This document shows positions 22,792 to 34,692 of a stretch of DNA of 64,000 nucleotides, piece after piece. Each line of letters starts with the position of its first letter. The first letter of the stretch is position 1. The position numbers and the translations under genes are program-made. This DNA comes from Heliocidaris tuberculata (lineage: Eukaryota; Echinodermata; Echinoidea; Camarodonta; Echinometridae), in the NCBI GenBank assembly GCA_025618425.1, contig CM046844.1, positions 16,502,920-16,566,919 of the forward strand, written 5' to 3'. A model generated the notes under the pieces. That model did no database searches. It was not told the DNA's origin and was given only the letters and a program-made list of their open reading frames with translations.

Positions 22792-23456
22792 GCAGCAGTG
22801 ATTCAGAAGTTATACATTAATGAACAGGGCACAAAGTCTTTGTATTCACTGTTTGTACTTTTTGTTCTCCAATGGGATAGATGATGAATGTAATGCACCT
22901 TAAGTCACCTAAAATACTAGTTTGTGTACAGCTAGTATGTATAAAGTTAATTGAAATGAAGAATAAAAAATATATACCTAGCATTTTATAAATGAATGGT
23001 TAAAGCTTATGAAGAAAATAAAAGATAACATAAAACCTCATGCACAGAACCAAAGTCACATTTAGGTTCTATGTGCATGCTACAGGTGCATCAAATTTTT
23101 TACTAATGAGTCACATTTATCGTCATTTAGAGAGTATTTAGAGAGTATTTAGACTGTTTGCAGTTTCTCAGTACAGAAGTAATTAGGAAGGAAGTATACT
23201 GGAATGGATCCCAAAACATTCCGAGAAATTCTTTTTAGTGAATGGTCCCCTTTATAAAGCCTTGTGACTGTTTTCCAGCAGTTGACCCACTACTGGATAT
23301 TTCAAATTTTTCACATTCTATGAATGTGTTGTCTCTTTCTATATCTTGCCCAGTGTGATTGTTCAGATAATGGTGTCAGGTGATAATCATGTGACACTGC
23401 TGTGTATTCCTCTTTGAATTCTCATTGTGTTATAATGAGTTGTCTTGTTGTTTCAG

Positions 23457-23593
23457 GCGTGTCCAGATCCCACAACTGACATCTGCCTGGTAGGACTGCG
23501 GCCTTTCCTTAGTGTTCAAAAGGTGGAGTCATGTGATAGTCATGTGATTCTCCTGTGCAAGGCACCCAATGATGAGGGGGATGAGTCAAGCAG
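23457..23593 (+). CDS. HPS3: HPS3 coding exon 6
   Basis: Acceptor GTTTCAG|GCGTGT, donor AGCAG|GTGAGA, phase 0 in and 2 out. Encodes DICLVGLRPFLSVQKVESC and HVILLCKAP, one of the clearest HPS3 matches. Confidence 0.92.
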
Positions 23594-24432
23594 GTGAGAA
23601 ACCAAGAGAAAATTATTGAAAAGTTTGATGTTCATGATATTTCCCATATGTCTAGGAAATGTTCCAGTAGAACTCAGACAATTCAGAGGTTCATTTATAT
23701 CAATTTTATGAAGATTAATGCTCACCGCACACTATAAGATTAACTGTGATCTGATTTTGGAAATAAATTGCAATAGCATTAAATATGGGCATTTTAACAA
23801 ATAAATTCTACCTAAGGCCAAAAAAAATGTCCCCGACCCTAGAGATTTCAACAAAAAAAATTCTTCGCTATCGCGATCACGATAGCACAATATCTCTATA
23901 TCGATTGTGCAATCGTTATCGCTTCGGCGCAGTCGCCATCTTTTCCCGTATTTCACCGGTTCTCATTTGAGTTTCGCAACTTTCATCTTTTTTTTTTGGT
24001 TGATTTATCCGCTTGTTTTTATTTAATCCACGTGTGTAGTAAACGAGTATGACTTTTTTTTAGAACATTCGGTTGTTTTCCCAAGTTTTTTTTGTACTTC
24101 ACCATATGGAGTCGTACAGTGTTCGCTTCACTGCGAAGTGAAAACAGGAATATGCACATCAATATCTTGGGGACGACGAGCTTTTTAACAGAAGTTCTGT
24201 ACATCTCACACCCAGAGATGCTTTTCTTCATATGAACCATGCAAACTTTGTGCTATTGGGTGGAGGCATTTGTAGACACTTTCAGTGAAAATGTTAATTT
24301 CTGGGCTACTCTAGAAGCCAGTCGTCTCTGAATGTGCGATGTACTAGACTTAAAGCGTATCATCCCCAAGGGGTTGAATATGTAAACTGTAAATACACAC
24401 AAAAGTACAACAAAGAAACCATGACTTATTTT

Positions 24433-25388
24433 TAGGTAGGCCTGAGTCATAACAGTTTTTTTTTTGACCGGTGCCCGCCGGTGATTTTTCGGCGGAGACC
24501 AGCGGACCGATGAAATTTCATGAAAAAATATGCGGTGCAAAAAAGCTGCATATAACGCGCCGCCCGCATCGGGAAAGCAGCATGTTTTTGATTGTTGAAG
24601 AGGGAAAACATGAGAGATCTTAAAAGAACATAATATTTATATTACAAGTAGGCTTGAGTCATAACGGTTTTTGTTTTTTTGACCGGCGTCCGCCGGTGAT
24701 TTTTCGGCGAGACCGGCAGACCGTTGAAATAAAGAAATACCGGTACATAAAGAAATTCAGTGTTAATGAAAGACTTTGAAAATCAACCAGTTTAAGAACT
24801 AAAATCCCTTATCTATATTAGAACTTTCTCATGATATTAAATTTCAAACCATTAATCAACCAAGTGGGACTATGGAAATAAGATTACCGAGCAGGATTTC
24901 TCAATTTTCTCGCTTGAATTCATCGGCCCGTAACATTATGATATTGTTGCATTCTGTATACGTGTATGGGCGCTGCCATCTTTTATCTGTTTGTTTGCAA
25001 CTCGTAATTACTCCACTAGAGTTAGCCTGGAGTTAGTGCCATCTCGGGGCAAGGTGCGCAGAATCGTACCAGCAGCGCTCACACAGAATTCAACAATAAT
25101 ATACGGGCCGATTAATTCAAGCAAGAAAATTGAGAAATCTTGCTCGGTGATCTTATTTCCATAGTCCCACTTGGTTGATTAAAGGATTGAAATTTAATAT
25201 CATGTGAAAGTTTCAATATAAATAAGTAAATTTAGCTCTTAAAACTGGTTAATTTTCAAAGTCTTTGACACTGTGAATTTCTTATGTATTTCTTTATTTC
25301 ATTGGTCCGCCGGTGTGCATGAAATTGCACCAGTGACCGGCTGCATTGGTCGGGCGCCGGTTTAATCGACCGACTCGAGTCAGGCCTA
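24433..25388. mobile_element. hAT-type palindromic element A, HPS3 intron 6
   Basis: Begins TAGGTAGGCCTGAGTC and ends GACTCGAGTCAGGCCTA, flanked by a perfect 8-bp duplication CTTATTTT (24425-24432, 25389-25396). The halves are inverted around a centre near 24990-25010 (CCAAGTGGGACTATGG against its complement), with rich CCGGCGG/CCGCCGG words at both ends. Element B at 34693-35643 is the same family in the opposite orientation. No transposase. Confidence 0.85.
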
Positions 25389-25396
25389 CTTATTTT

Positions 25397-26461
25397 CCAC
25401 TTTGGCTTTATTCATTTAGTTATTTTACATATCTCGTGAAAAACATGCAAAGTCTTTTATGGACTCCTGCAAAGATTGTATAATAAATGTTAATACTTTG
25501 AAAAAAAAAAAGTGCTTGCAAAGTCTGTACTGCCAAGTGTTTGTGTGTTTGTGAATAGTGTTGTGTAGTAAATGTATGTGTGTTTGTATTTTTAGTGGTG
25601 TTTGTGTGTGTGTGTGTCATGTGTGCATGAATTTAATGTGTGTAGGGGTGTGCATGCATGCATTTACAAGTTATATGAGTAAATTCCCTGTTAAAATATC
25701 CCATCTCCGAGGTTAAAAAAAAAAAAAAAAAAAAAAATCTACCTACCTACCCTATTTTCATATGGCCCGTTACGCCAATACAACTTTTTTTTTTTTTTTT
25801 TGCCTAATTCAGGTTCTGAATGAGAATATGAATACTAAACATAAGATTTTGATGCACTGTTGGCCTTACACCCAGAATAAGGACCAAATCAGTTTAAAAT
25901 CTTAGACAATCGTAGGACTGCTCTGATGTCACTACATTTGGCCTTTCCCCTGACTAGAAAGCTCGCAATAGGTCATTCTTTCAATTTTACTATCTATATG
26001 ACTACTAGTGTTCAGCACCTCAATCAATTATATTTTATGTGTTTAAATCTTTATATCAAATGCCATAACATTTTCTTCCGAAATCGGATCGCAGACCGAT
26101 CGTATAGTGTGTGGTGGGCTTTCCTTTTAAGACTCACACTTTGTAATTACTTATCCGTTGTCTTTTGGTTCACTCATCAAAAATGGCTCACTATATCACG
26201 TAATTCAGACAAAGTGATTGTTTTGATTATTAAATGAATTGCATTAATTATACAGGATTAGTTATTGGTTTTTAATACACAGAGTTTTTTCCCATAAATC
26301 TTCTGTCAAATGCTGTCTGAAAATACAGTCATAGTCATTACTTTACAGTATTAATGATTCTGATGCTGAAATATTTTGTAAGTCCAACACATGATTCTCT
26401 CAGACAATATAGAATTGAACAAGCTACCAATTTGTATTTTTTCCACCTCTGGTATTTCCAG
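25397..26461. other. HPS3 intron 6, remainder
   Basis: Poly-A near 25715, poly-T near 25784 and a GTGT-rich stretch near 25540-25620. No further gene or element recognised. Confidence 0.4.
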
Positions 26462-26713
26462 TGACTGGAGTGTGTATGTGCTTCAGAAAGCCCCTTCCTC
26501 TGACCTTCTTGACGACATGATTGAGCTGGCGACTGGTTTCCGTCAAGCCAGCGCCTCCGCCTACCAACATCTGATCACCGAAGCCCATCTTATGATGCGA
26601 TCCAGGATGTTGCAGTTTTGCCATGGTGATGATGAAGAAGAGACGGAAGAATGCAAAGCAATGGAACACCTGTATCGAGAGACAAGCGCTCTTCTTGGCC
26701 AGATATATGCACA
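26462..26713 (+). CDS. HPS3: HPS3 coding exon 7
   Basis: Acceptor TTTCCAG|TGACTG, donor GCACA|GTATGT, phase 2 at both ends. Encodes DWSVYVLQKAP, then MIELATGFRQ, TEAHLMMRSRML and an acidic DDEEETEE stretch. This is the start of the helical part of the protein. Confidence 0.88.
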
Positions 26714-27738
26714 GTATGTTTTCAGATTGTTTTATTAAGCTTGCTTTACTAAGTAGTGAACTTTACCAGCATTCAGTTGTGTGGATGTTTAACATTTTAT
26801 GGATTTAGATATTATGTGATTGATTCATTTATTTTGGCTGGCTTTGGCAAAGGAAAACATTGCATCCCAGCAGAGAATTTGAAGAGGCCCACTTACGATC
26901 AACACAATGTTTTCATTCTCTCAAAGGAGCATACACAGCAATGTTTTCCTACTAAAGTTCAAAATGTTGTGTCAAAGATTCCAATAGTATGTCTCATATT
27001 CAATTGAAAAGTTGGTCAACTAGTATCAAGATGACTGTTTTTGCAAACCAGTTGATATTGCAAGTCAGTATTTGTCTCCACTATTTGCTAAAAATTGTGC
27101 CTGCTTCTTTAAAGTGATTGATTAACTTTGTGAAAAATTGTAAAATCAGCTCAAATGCCAGTGAATTGTGTGCAGTCCTCTATTAAACTACATATATAAT
27201 TAAGGATATGTGAAAGTATGAGAGAAAATGGAACCCGTTTACTATCCTAAAAAAGAGAAAATCGCGATCAATCGCTATATAGCGCAAGTCGCTTGGCTTA
27301 GTCGCTGCGCTGCAGTCACAAAAACCAAGCACCAGCGCTTGGCGATTTCAGAGCGGGTTTCCAGCCCGTACGGTATTCTGTGATAGAGCGAGGTATGCCA
27401 ACCGTAAGAGTTCTTTAGGGTTTGGTGGTACTCTATCCCGACATCAATGTTCAATCGTAAATATCTTGATATATAAACGACCGATCAGCTTATAAAACTC
27501 AGGCGATTCCTGTTTGAGCTAAAGGTTTGCAATTATGATTACAGCATTAGCTGGAACAGTGATTTTTTTTTTCAATCCTGGGCAAAGTTAATCAATGCCT
27601 TTAATGCAAGGTTTCTCTGACTGATTCTGGTACAAGCTATCAGCAGTAGTTTGTTGCAGCTTGGAGAAAGTAATAGCAACTATGTTTTGAATGTGTGTTA
27701 CACCCCTCCTGTTATTGTTATCCTTTTTGTTTATCAAG

Positions 27739-27856
27739 GTCTACATGTGCAACAGACTGGCCTCTGGCTGTTCCCTACCTGAAGATGTCTGAACACTCTT
27801 TGTCCGAGGTGCTAGAGATGATCACGGGATCCTTCACTCAGCCTTTCGTCCCAGAG
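27739..27856 (+). CDS. HPS3: HPS3 coding exon 8
   Basis: Acceptor TTATCAAG|GTCTAC, donor CCAGAG|GTAATT, phase 2 in and 0 out. Encodes DWPLAVPYLKMSEHSLSEVL, like the ALPYYKMS...EVL step of HPS3. The upstream intron (26714-27738) shows nothing recognisable. Confidence 0.88.
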
Positions 27857-29487
27857 GTAATTATCCCTTCATTAAAATCTTCTTATGTGAATAAGAAATT
27901 TGATGTGCAGTTACTATTAACCTGATACCTCAGTCACATCGCCCCACCGGCTCTAAACTGATTCCAAAGCAACAGAGTCTTGGCTATTTGATGTAATGTT
28001 TTGGTCAGTCTGTTGTCGTTTCTTGTGTCTGTCTCATCAGGGTGACTAGGGTATGAGAGATTAAACCAGGTTGAATGTATCCATGCTAGGTGATTTAATC
28101 CGGTGTTAATCTACATCTAATTGTTGCAAGGGTGTACACACTGCCTAATAAGATATGAGACAGTTCCGGTTTTGATAGGAACACGATACATGGAATAACG
28201 TGGGAATATGAAAGAAAGTAGAGCACCCTTTCAGTTTAATCGTGCAGCCCCATTGTCCTTTTGACCTTCTGTAGAATTTTCACCCACTGCTGGTGATCTG
28301 CTACGAATCAACTCGGGATAAAAAAAATCAGAATGAGTAGGGTATAAATTGTTTTGTCTTACATAATTCTGATCTACCTTGTTAAAACTTGATGAGGAAT
28401 GAGACATCTGAAGTGTCGGTATATTAAAGAAATGCCCCCCAAATAAATCAAAATATATTTTGTACAAGATGAGCATGTTGTGTAGCTATTCAGAAAGATC
28501 CCTGTAATCTTTTATTATTGCACCAAATTGTTCATTGTTTCTGTATATCCTGAAACAGAAATTTTCAAATTTTGTTAATTTTCACTTTAATAAAGGGATT
28601 CGGTAACTTTGTGGAGGCTTGATTTAATAAATTGTTGAATTTTGATATCTGTCTTGTATAATGATGTTCAGAAGGACAAATAAATAGCTAGGCATAGAAA
28701 GGTTTTCAAATATATAATGCTATTATTCTGATATCTATGACTGAATACTCCCATTTACGAAAGCGTATGGCCATACGCTTTAGTCTAACACTGAATCTAT
28801 GGGGGAAAATGAGTCTGGCATTTGCGGTCACTTGCATATGTTTACTTTTGTGAAGCACATTATGATTTTGAAGTGCTTTTTTTTTTTCTGGGCTTCATTT
28901 TTACAACATATTACATACACTGATAGCATGAAAGGCCAGGCAGCTCAGATTTTATCAAGCCTCTACAAAGTTACCAACTCACTTTAATGTATTTCCTCTT
29001 ACAAAACTATGACAGTAGCCAGTTTATCAAAAGCATCTCATGGGAATATTTTGTCACCTAAGGCTCAATTTATTTTCCTTTCCATAACTGGGGAAATAGT
29101 GCCAGTTACATAATATGATCTCTACATGTGCAATCACAAAGAGCAACATTATTAATTTTCTTTCCCGATTGTAATCTGTTTCATCAATAGCTCATTTTGT
29201 GAGTATTTTGTCACCTGAGCCACAATCTATCAGCCTTTCCCAGGCTAGCCTTGGTTGCCAGTAATACCTGTTACATAATACATCCTTTCATACACAATCA
29301 CAAAGTAGCTTCACTCAGTGGCTCTCCTAAATTTTCTTTTGTAGACACAGTTGCTATTTCACACTTCTGAAGAAGGTAGCCTTAGGGATTATGTTTGGTG
29401 GCATTATGGCAGGGAGGAGGAGAGGGGTGATATGAGGTTCTGTATTCAAACCAGGATTCTCCATCAATTTGCACAATAGAAGAATCT
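27857..29487. other. HPS3 intron 8, first part
   Basis: A+T-rich DNA without a recognised element. A GTCACCTGAGCCACAATCTATCAG-like segment near 29210 echoes GTCACCTAAGGCTCAATTTAT near 29053, an old local duplication. Confidence 0.4.
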
Positions 29488-29638
29488 GGGCCCTGTTTCA
29501 TAAAAGCTTAGTATCAATAACAAGTTAAGAGAGTCGTTATAAGCTTCTGAAATCCTTGCATTTGATTGGCTGGGAGGAAATTTGTTATAGAAGTTGGGCA
29601 TTTGTTATTGGTAGTCAGTTTTATGAAACAGGACCCTG
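29488..29638. repeat. ~150-bp MITE (GGGCCCTGTTTCATAAAA family), copy 1
   Basis: Terminal inverted repeats GGGCCCTGTTTCATAAA and TTTATGAAACAGGACCCTG, with the shared internal CTGAAATCCTTGCATTTGATTGGCTG. Other copies at 40002-40139 and 45848-45997. Confidence 0.8.
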
Positions 29639-30155
29639 TATATTGAATAGTTGACAAGTGTGATATTTCATTCAGCTGTAACCAATATGTTAAGTAATTA
29701 CAGTTGGATTTTTAGCTGTCAAGAATTGATCTACTGGAATTTATGGGAGGCCAATCTAACTGCTAAAGGACTTGTAAGTGTGAATGGGTAGTGATTATTA
29801 AAAAAAAAATCATTGGTCAAGAGGGAACATGAGAGGGAGTAATGCTTATTCTATATTTTTAGCACTATCATTATGTAAACAAGGATATTGAAAAATGAGC
29901 ATTAGAAAAATATATCGAGAGGGAATAATTCTCACCGTATTTTCCGGCTTAAAAGCAGCACCGCCGCAAAGGCTGCACCCCAACTTTGACAACTCTTTTG
30001 GGAAAAAAAAAAATTGGAAAAATCACAAGCATAAGAAATGTTGCCCCCCCCCCAAAAAAAAGTAATACAACGAAAAAACAAGGGCCAAACTTTTTATTGT
30101 ATTGATTTTTGGAGATGATTATTCCTAGATGTCTTTGCTTTTATGTTATTAAGTC

Positions 30156-30414
30156 TTAAAGGCGGTCAGTCGGCGGTGCTCGTTTGTTTCTATGCAGTCC
30201 AGGAGAAGGCGAGTTCGGAGATTTCCGTTTGCGTACACATCAACTTACGTACACATCACAGCAATCTATGCGAATTTTTGCCGAGGAGAAGGACATTTCG
30301 CCGATCCTCAAAATACTTTCGACTAGACCTAGTTTCGTATGCGCACAAACTATTTTGAGGCATCAGCAGACACAGTTTTTTTCTCCATTGAAACTGCCGC
30401 CTGACCACCTTTAA
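30156..30414. repeat. TTAA-flanked MITE, HPS3 intron 8
   Basis: TTAAAGGCGGTCAGTCGGCGG at the left faces CTGCCGCCTGACCACCTTTAA at the right, about 20 bp of imperfect inverted repeat starting and ending in TTAA. Interior shows no protein family. Confidence 0.65.
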
Positions 30415-30930
30415 AAATTTTAAAAGAGGAAGAGAATCTGGGGAAGCGTATTGCTCGCAAACACGTTCATCTTTATAGACTAGTACTACGGTACGTGTAC
30501 AGTTTCCCTACTATAAAAGTTCGACTACGAACGGGACTATTAACCATGAACACAACTCGCAAATTGAGGCTCAATCACAAATGAAATTGGAAAGGAAATG
30601 TTTCCACCACTCTAAAAAATCGTGAAGATATATCTTACTTGGGTGCATATTCCATCAAAAGTTCCCTAAGTGATTTCCAAAGACAGAAAAATACATATAC
30701 AGCTTGATGGTTTCGAAGAGGAAATTAAAAACGTCACAACGATTTGCAAGCTGAAACATGTCCTTGCCATGACCAAAGATCGTAAAAGGGAAGATAGGAC
30801 ATTCTCCCGATTTTGTCTGATATAACGGCCAGGGGAAGAAGAAAAAGTGCTTCTGTTAAAGAAGTACTTTGAAATGTTTTGTGTTTGAATTGTCTTTGTT
30901 CATTTTTTCCCCCTTTTTCTGCTCAATCAG

Positions 30931-31014
30931 GATCATCAGCTGGGGCCTGGTTTGACAAGCTTTCTAGATTTCAAGCTCTTCTCACAAGAATCTGATGATG
31001 AGACAATGGATGAG
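30931..31014 (+). CDS. HPS3: HPS3 coding exon 9
   Basis: Acceptor CTCAATCAG|GATCAT, donor ATGAG|GTTAGT, phase 0 both ends. Encodes DHQLGPGLTSFLDFKLFS and an acidic tail. Confidence 0.82.
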
Positions 31015-31910
31015 GTTAGTTTACTAACTCTGTACAGGAGGGAGTAATATTGTAGGCTGTGTTTATTTGGTTGCTCAATGGTTAAGGTAGAAATATAAGA
31101 TTATAAAGTCATATGTGATAGATGGTCCATATCCTTGGATTTGAGCCAGGAATATTTGGTAAAGGAGCCATGCTCATATTTATAACAATGACTCCTTCAG
31201 AAAACAGCAATACCTAAAACATATTTAGTTAATTCAGCACTACCAACATTGAAAATAAGTATTGAATCAGTGCTTATTATTATGAAAATAAGTTTTGAAT
31301 TAATGCTACAACCTTTGAAAGCAAGTTTTAAATTAGTGACATTACTGGTGGAAATAATTTTGAATAAGCGTATTTCTACAATTGAAATAAATTTTGAAAT
31401 TAGTGCTATTACAATGTTATACTTTTGATTAGTGCTACTACTCTTGAAGACAAATATTGAATATAGACCATGAATATGTACAGCAGACCTCCCAACCATC
31501 CTGCATTTGGCGGAAACTTTACGCTTTTTTGTCAATTTTCCACCATTCCGATTTTTACCCCATAGTTCCCGCTAAATCGATAATTTGATTATCATGCATG
31601 TGTGTGTGTACATTGCTCAAAATACTTGTGTATTTCGCAATAGTAAACCATGCAAGAATCTTCCAGCGCTGGTTTGAATAGTGCATTATCAGAACATGCG
31701 CGTATTTGCTATCTTAATGTGATGTATGCTCGTGCTCAAGATAAGTGCGCGCCAACTATCTTTTGTGTTTATGTAGAGATTCTGCTTGTACCTGCATGTG
31801 ATTCAGAGCACTGCACTGTAAACCATGTGTCCATGATCGCGAACGCAATTTACAGGCTAATGTGTGCATAGCGACAAGACTTGTGTACAGCAGCTGTGCC
31901 GTGCAGTTTA

Positions 31911-32478
31911 TGCTGGATTATCACTCAGATACATGTATGCGTATTTCAGACATTCTTTAGATTCTGTACATGTTTTGCAACTATTTAAGAACAGGTATGA
32001 ATAGTTCTAGACCAGCCATCTTTTGTTTGAAAAAAAAAGTGAATTAAATACCGCTGAACCATCACATTTTGTAAATTGTCTTGTGTAATTATTCTAACAG
32101 TGCTGGATTATCACTCAGATACATGTACGCATATTTCAGACATTCCTTAGATTATGTACATGTTTTGCAACTATTTAAGAATGGGTATGAATAGTTCTAG
32201 ACCAGCCATCTTTTGTTTTAAAAAAAATTGAATAAAATACCGCTGAACCATCACATTTTGTAAATTGTCTTGTGTAATTATTCTAACAGTGCTGAATTAT
32301 CACTCAGATACATGTACGCGTATTTCAGACATTCCTTAGATTATGTACATGTTTTGCAACTATTTAAGAATGGGTATGAATAGTTCTAGACCAGCCATCT
32401 TTCGTTTCAAAAAAACAGTGAATAAAATGCCCCTGAAACATCACATTTTGTAAATTGTCTTGTGTAATCATTCTAACA
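31911..32478. repeat. Three-copy ~189-bp tandem repeat, HPS3 intron 9
   Basis: Units begin at about 31911, 32101 and 32290 with TGCTGGATTATCACTCAGAT and end with TGTAATTATTCTAACA. Copies are about 95 percent alike by eye, so the expansion is recent. Each unit end (TATTCTAACAG) resembles a splice acceptor, but no open exon follows. Confidence 0.8.
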
Positions 32479-32651
32479 ATTGTCTGTCACATGCTCATGT
32501 AACATAAAACAGGACAAACCAAATTTTCACAAAACAGAATTAAAAAAAAAAGATTAAATCTTGATAAGGGTATGAATATGTATATCACATACTCTGTCAC
32601 ATAATATTTGGCAAACATGTTATATGTACGAGTTGCGCCTTTCTCTTTTAG

Positions 32652-32809
32652 GTGATTGCCCAGCGTGTAGTGGATGTCTACTGCCACCTAGCCCCTTCAC
32701 GCTGCTCACAGCTATTCCTCTCAAGTAAGGTCAAAGGTTATTTGAGTCCGCAGAAAAAGTTGGAAGTACTTCAAAAACTAAAGCAGCTGCAATCTCAGAA
32801 TGGCTACCA
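32652..32809 (+). CDS. HPS3: HPS3 coding exon 10
   Basis: Acceptor TCTTTTAG|GTGATT, donor TACCA|GTAAGT, phase 0 in and 2 out. Encodes VIAQRVVDVYCHLAPSRC and YLSPQKKLEVLQKLKQLQ, an amphipathic helical stretch. Confidence 0.87.
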
Positions 32810-33039
32810 GTAAGTTGTGCATGAAGTTTCAGTATAAAGACCATGCTATGGAAATAGTAAAACTTTCATTTTTCGGGAGGCAATTTTTCTTGTGCAAGTG
32901 CTAGAGAACTATTTTCACAACAGCTTTTATATGTTGATGCTGAATCCTTATGCCAAACATTTTTGTATTAAAAAAAAAATTAGTTGAAAAAAAAAAAGTT
33001 TTATTTTGATCCGTTATTGTTCGTTACCTGAAATCGTCA

Positions 33040-33240
33040 TGGTTTACCTTGCTGTGTTAATAAATAATGGCAAATGGGCATGAAAAACAGTAGCTGTGCG
33101 TAACAGAGATCATACGTGTACTAACTGAGTGTGTGTTATGAGATACACAAAAGTTAAGCACAGTACGCTTTAAAAAAATACCTGCAGGAAACTGCCACGG
33201 TTTACCGCGGCATATGTGAGCAAGCCGTAAGATGTGTTTC
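33040..33240. repeat. Foldback repeat shared with 37190-37400
   Basis: Has TTATGAGATACACAAAAGTTAAGC and ends with GCGGCATATGTGAGCAAGCC; the intron 13 segment at 37190-37400 has TTATAAGATACAGAAATATGAAGC and TCGGCATATTTGAACAAACC. Same dispersed family, diverged. It directly precedes the first decayed exon 11 copy. Confidence 0.55.
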
Positions 33241-33261
33241 TCTCTCTCTCCCACATAATAG

Positions 33262-33395
33262 ATGGTCAGCCAGTGATAATATAGCCATGATTCTGATCAA
33301 TTGAACAGAATTGCTGCGTTTGCTGCGTCCTGTATCTTGTCAGATAAAGTCACTCATCTTATACAAGACAACTCTAATTTCCCCTGGATAAGTTT
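33262..33395 (+). pseudogene. Decayed tandem copy A of HPS3 exon 11
   Basis: Begins ATGGTCAGCCAGTGATAATA after a CT tract and TAATAG, paralleling the real exon at 33612. It reads WSASDNIAMILIN and then hits TGA, and later shows small deletions. It cannot serve as an in-frame coding exon. Confidence 0.8.
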
Positions 33396-33436
33396 TCTCT
33401 CTCTTATTCTCTCTCTCTCTCTCCCTCACAGAATAG

Positions 33437-33580
33437 ATGATAAGCTATTGATAATATAGCCATGATTTTGATTAATCTAAAGCTAGGGGAGATGGTACAG
33501 GCTAAATTTGCTACATAATGTCTCACACCAGATAAAGTTACTCATCTTATTCCCGACAACTCTACTTTCATTCTCGATGT
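33437..33580 (+). pseudogene. Decayed tandem copy B of HPS3 exon 11
   Basis: Starts 175 bp after copy A and 175 bp before the real exon. Reads ATGATAAGCTATTGATAATA and later TCTCACACCAGATAAAGTTAC, with several in-frame stops and a disturbed acceptor (CAGAATAG). Non-functional. Confidence 0.8.
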
Positions 33581-33611
33581 GTTTTCTCTCTCTCTCTCTC
33601 TCTCATAACAG

Positions 33612-33783
33612 ATGGTCAGCTAATGACAATATAGCAATGATTCTAATCAATTTGGAGCTTGGAGACATGGAACAAGCCAAGTTTGCTACATCTTGTCTCA
33701 CACCAGATGAAGTCACCCATCTTATTCCAGACAAATCTGATCTTATTCTCGATGCAGACAGACAACTCACTGACTTTGCAAGG
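33612..33783 (+). CDS. HPS3: HPS3 coding exon 11 (intact copy of three)
   Basis: Acceptor CTCATAACAG|ATGGTC after a long CT tract, donor GCAAGG|GTAAGA, phase 2 in and 0 out. Encodes NIAMILINLELGDMEQAKFA and LTPDEVTHLIPDKSDLIL. Two decayed copies precede it at 175-bp spacing. Confidence 0.9.
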
Positions 33784-34021
33784 GTAAGACAGCTTTCCCA
33801 AAGTTAACAAATAATATAGAAAGGAATATTTATGATAGAAAGTCCCAATTATTTAATTTTTTTTTTTTTAAAGGTTATACTCTTCTAAATCATGTATATG
33901 CAAAGGAGAAACTGGAATTTTCAACTTCCTGTAATATCATGTGTTGTTAGCTACCCACCAAATGTATTGTAAACATTTTTTTTTTCTTTGGCTGGTAACA
34001 AAGAGATAGACATGCATTTAA

Positions 34022-34346
34022 AAACATTTTACCAATAATATAGCTTGGGCGCAGATATAAGAAACACAATCATTTGGAGCAAAATTTGAATGTTTGAAAT
34101 TTCATGTACAAAATAAATGGAGAGAAGCTCACACATCTCAGATGCAGGACAGAGTTTTATACTTGGTCCTTGTTACTTTAAAACATTTTACCAATAATAT
34201 ATCTTGGGCGCAGATATAAGAAATACAATCATTTGGAGCAAAATTTAAATGTTTGAAATTTCATGTACAAAACAAATGGAGAGAAGCTCACAGATCTCAG
34301 ATGCAGGACAGAGTTTTATACTTGGTCCTTGTTACTTTAAAACATT
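34022..34346. repeat. Two-copy ~159-bp tandem repeat, HPS3 intron 11
   Basis: AAACATTTTACCAATAATAT starts at 34022 and again at 34181; units run through GATGCAGGACAGAGTTTTAT. Very similar copies, non-coding. Confidence 0.85.
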
Positions 34347-34492
34347 CTTAAAGTTTTCATTATGAATCAGATTTTTCGAAAAAAAAATCACAGATCTTTC
34401 TTTTATATCTGCCATTGCAACTTATGATAAAGTTCCCCTTAAACAATATCCAATTGTACTGTACAGTTCTTGGCTCTTTCTTGTCTTCCCAG

Positions 34493-34591
34493 CTTATATG
34501 TAAAGAAGCAATGGAGTGCATGGTAGAAGTCCTACTCAGTCTTCTAGATCATCAGCAACTCACTCTCAAGGAGGCTACTTCCATCCTAAAG
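34493..34591 (+). CDS. HPS3: HPS3 coding exon 12
   Basis: Acceptor GTCTTCCCAG|CTTATA, donor CTAAAG|GTATTA, phase 0 both ends. Encodes LICKEAMECMVEVLLSLLD and LTLKEATSILK. Confidence 0.87.
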
Positions 34592-34692
34592 GTATTAGAT
34601 TGCTTCATAAACGCTGTATTACATGGGGCTACTAAATCTCATGGCTTCGAAAGCACTTTTAACATTTGAAAAAGGCATATTAACCTCTTCCT

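Noticed and set aside
25926..26237. 103-codon frame in HPS3 intron 6
   Set aside because: A+T-rich random frame, no similarity, no codon bias.
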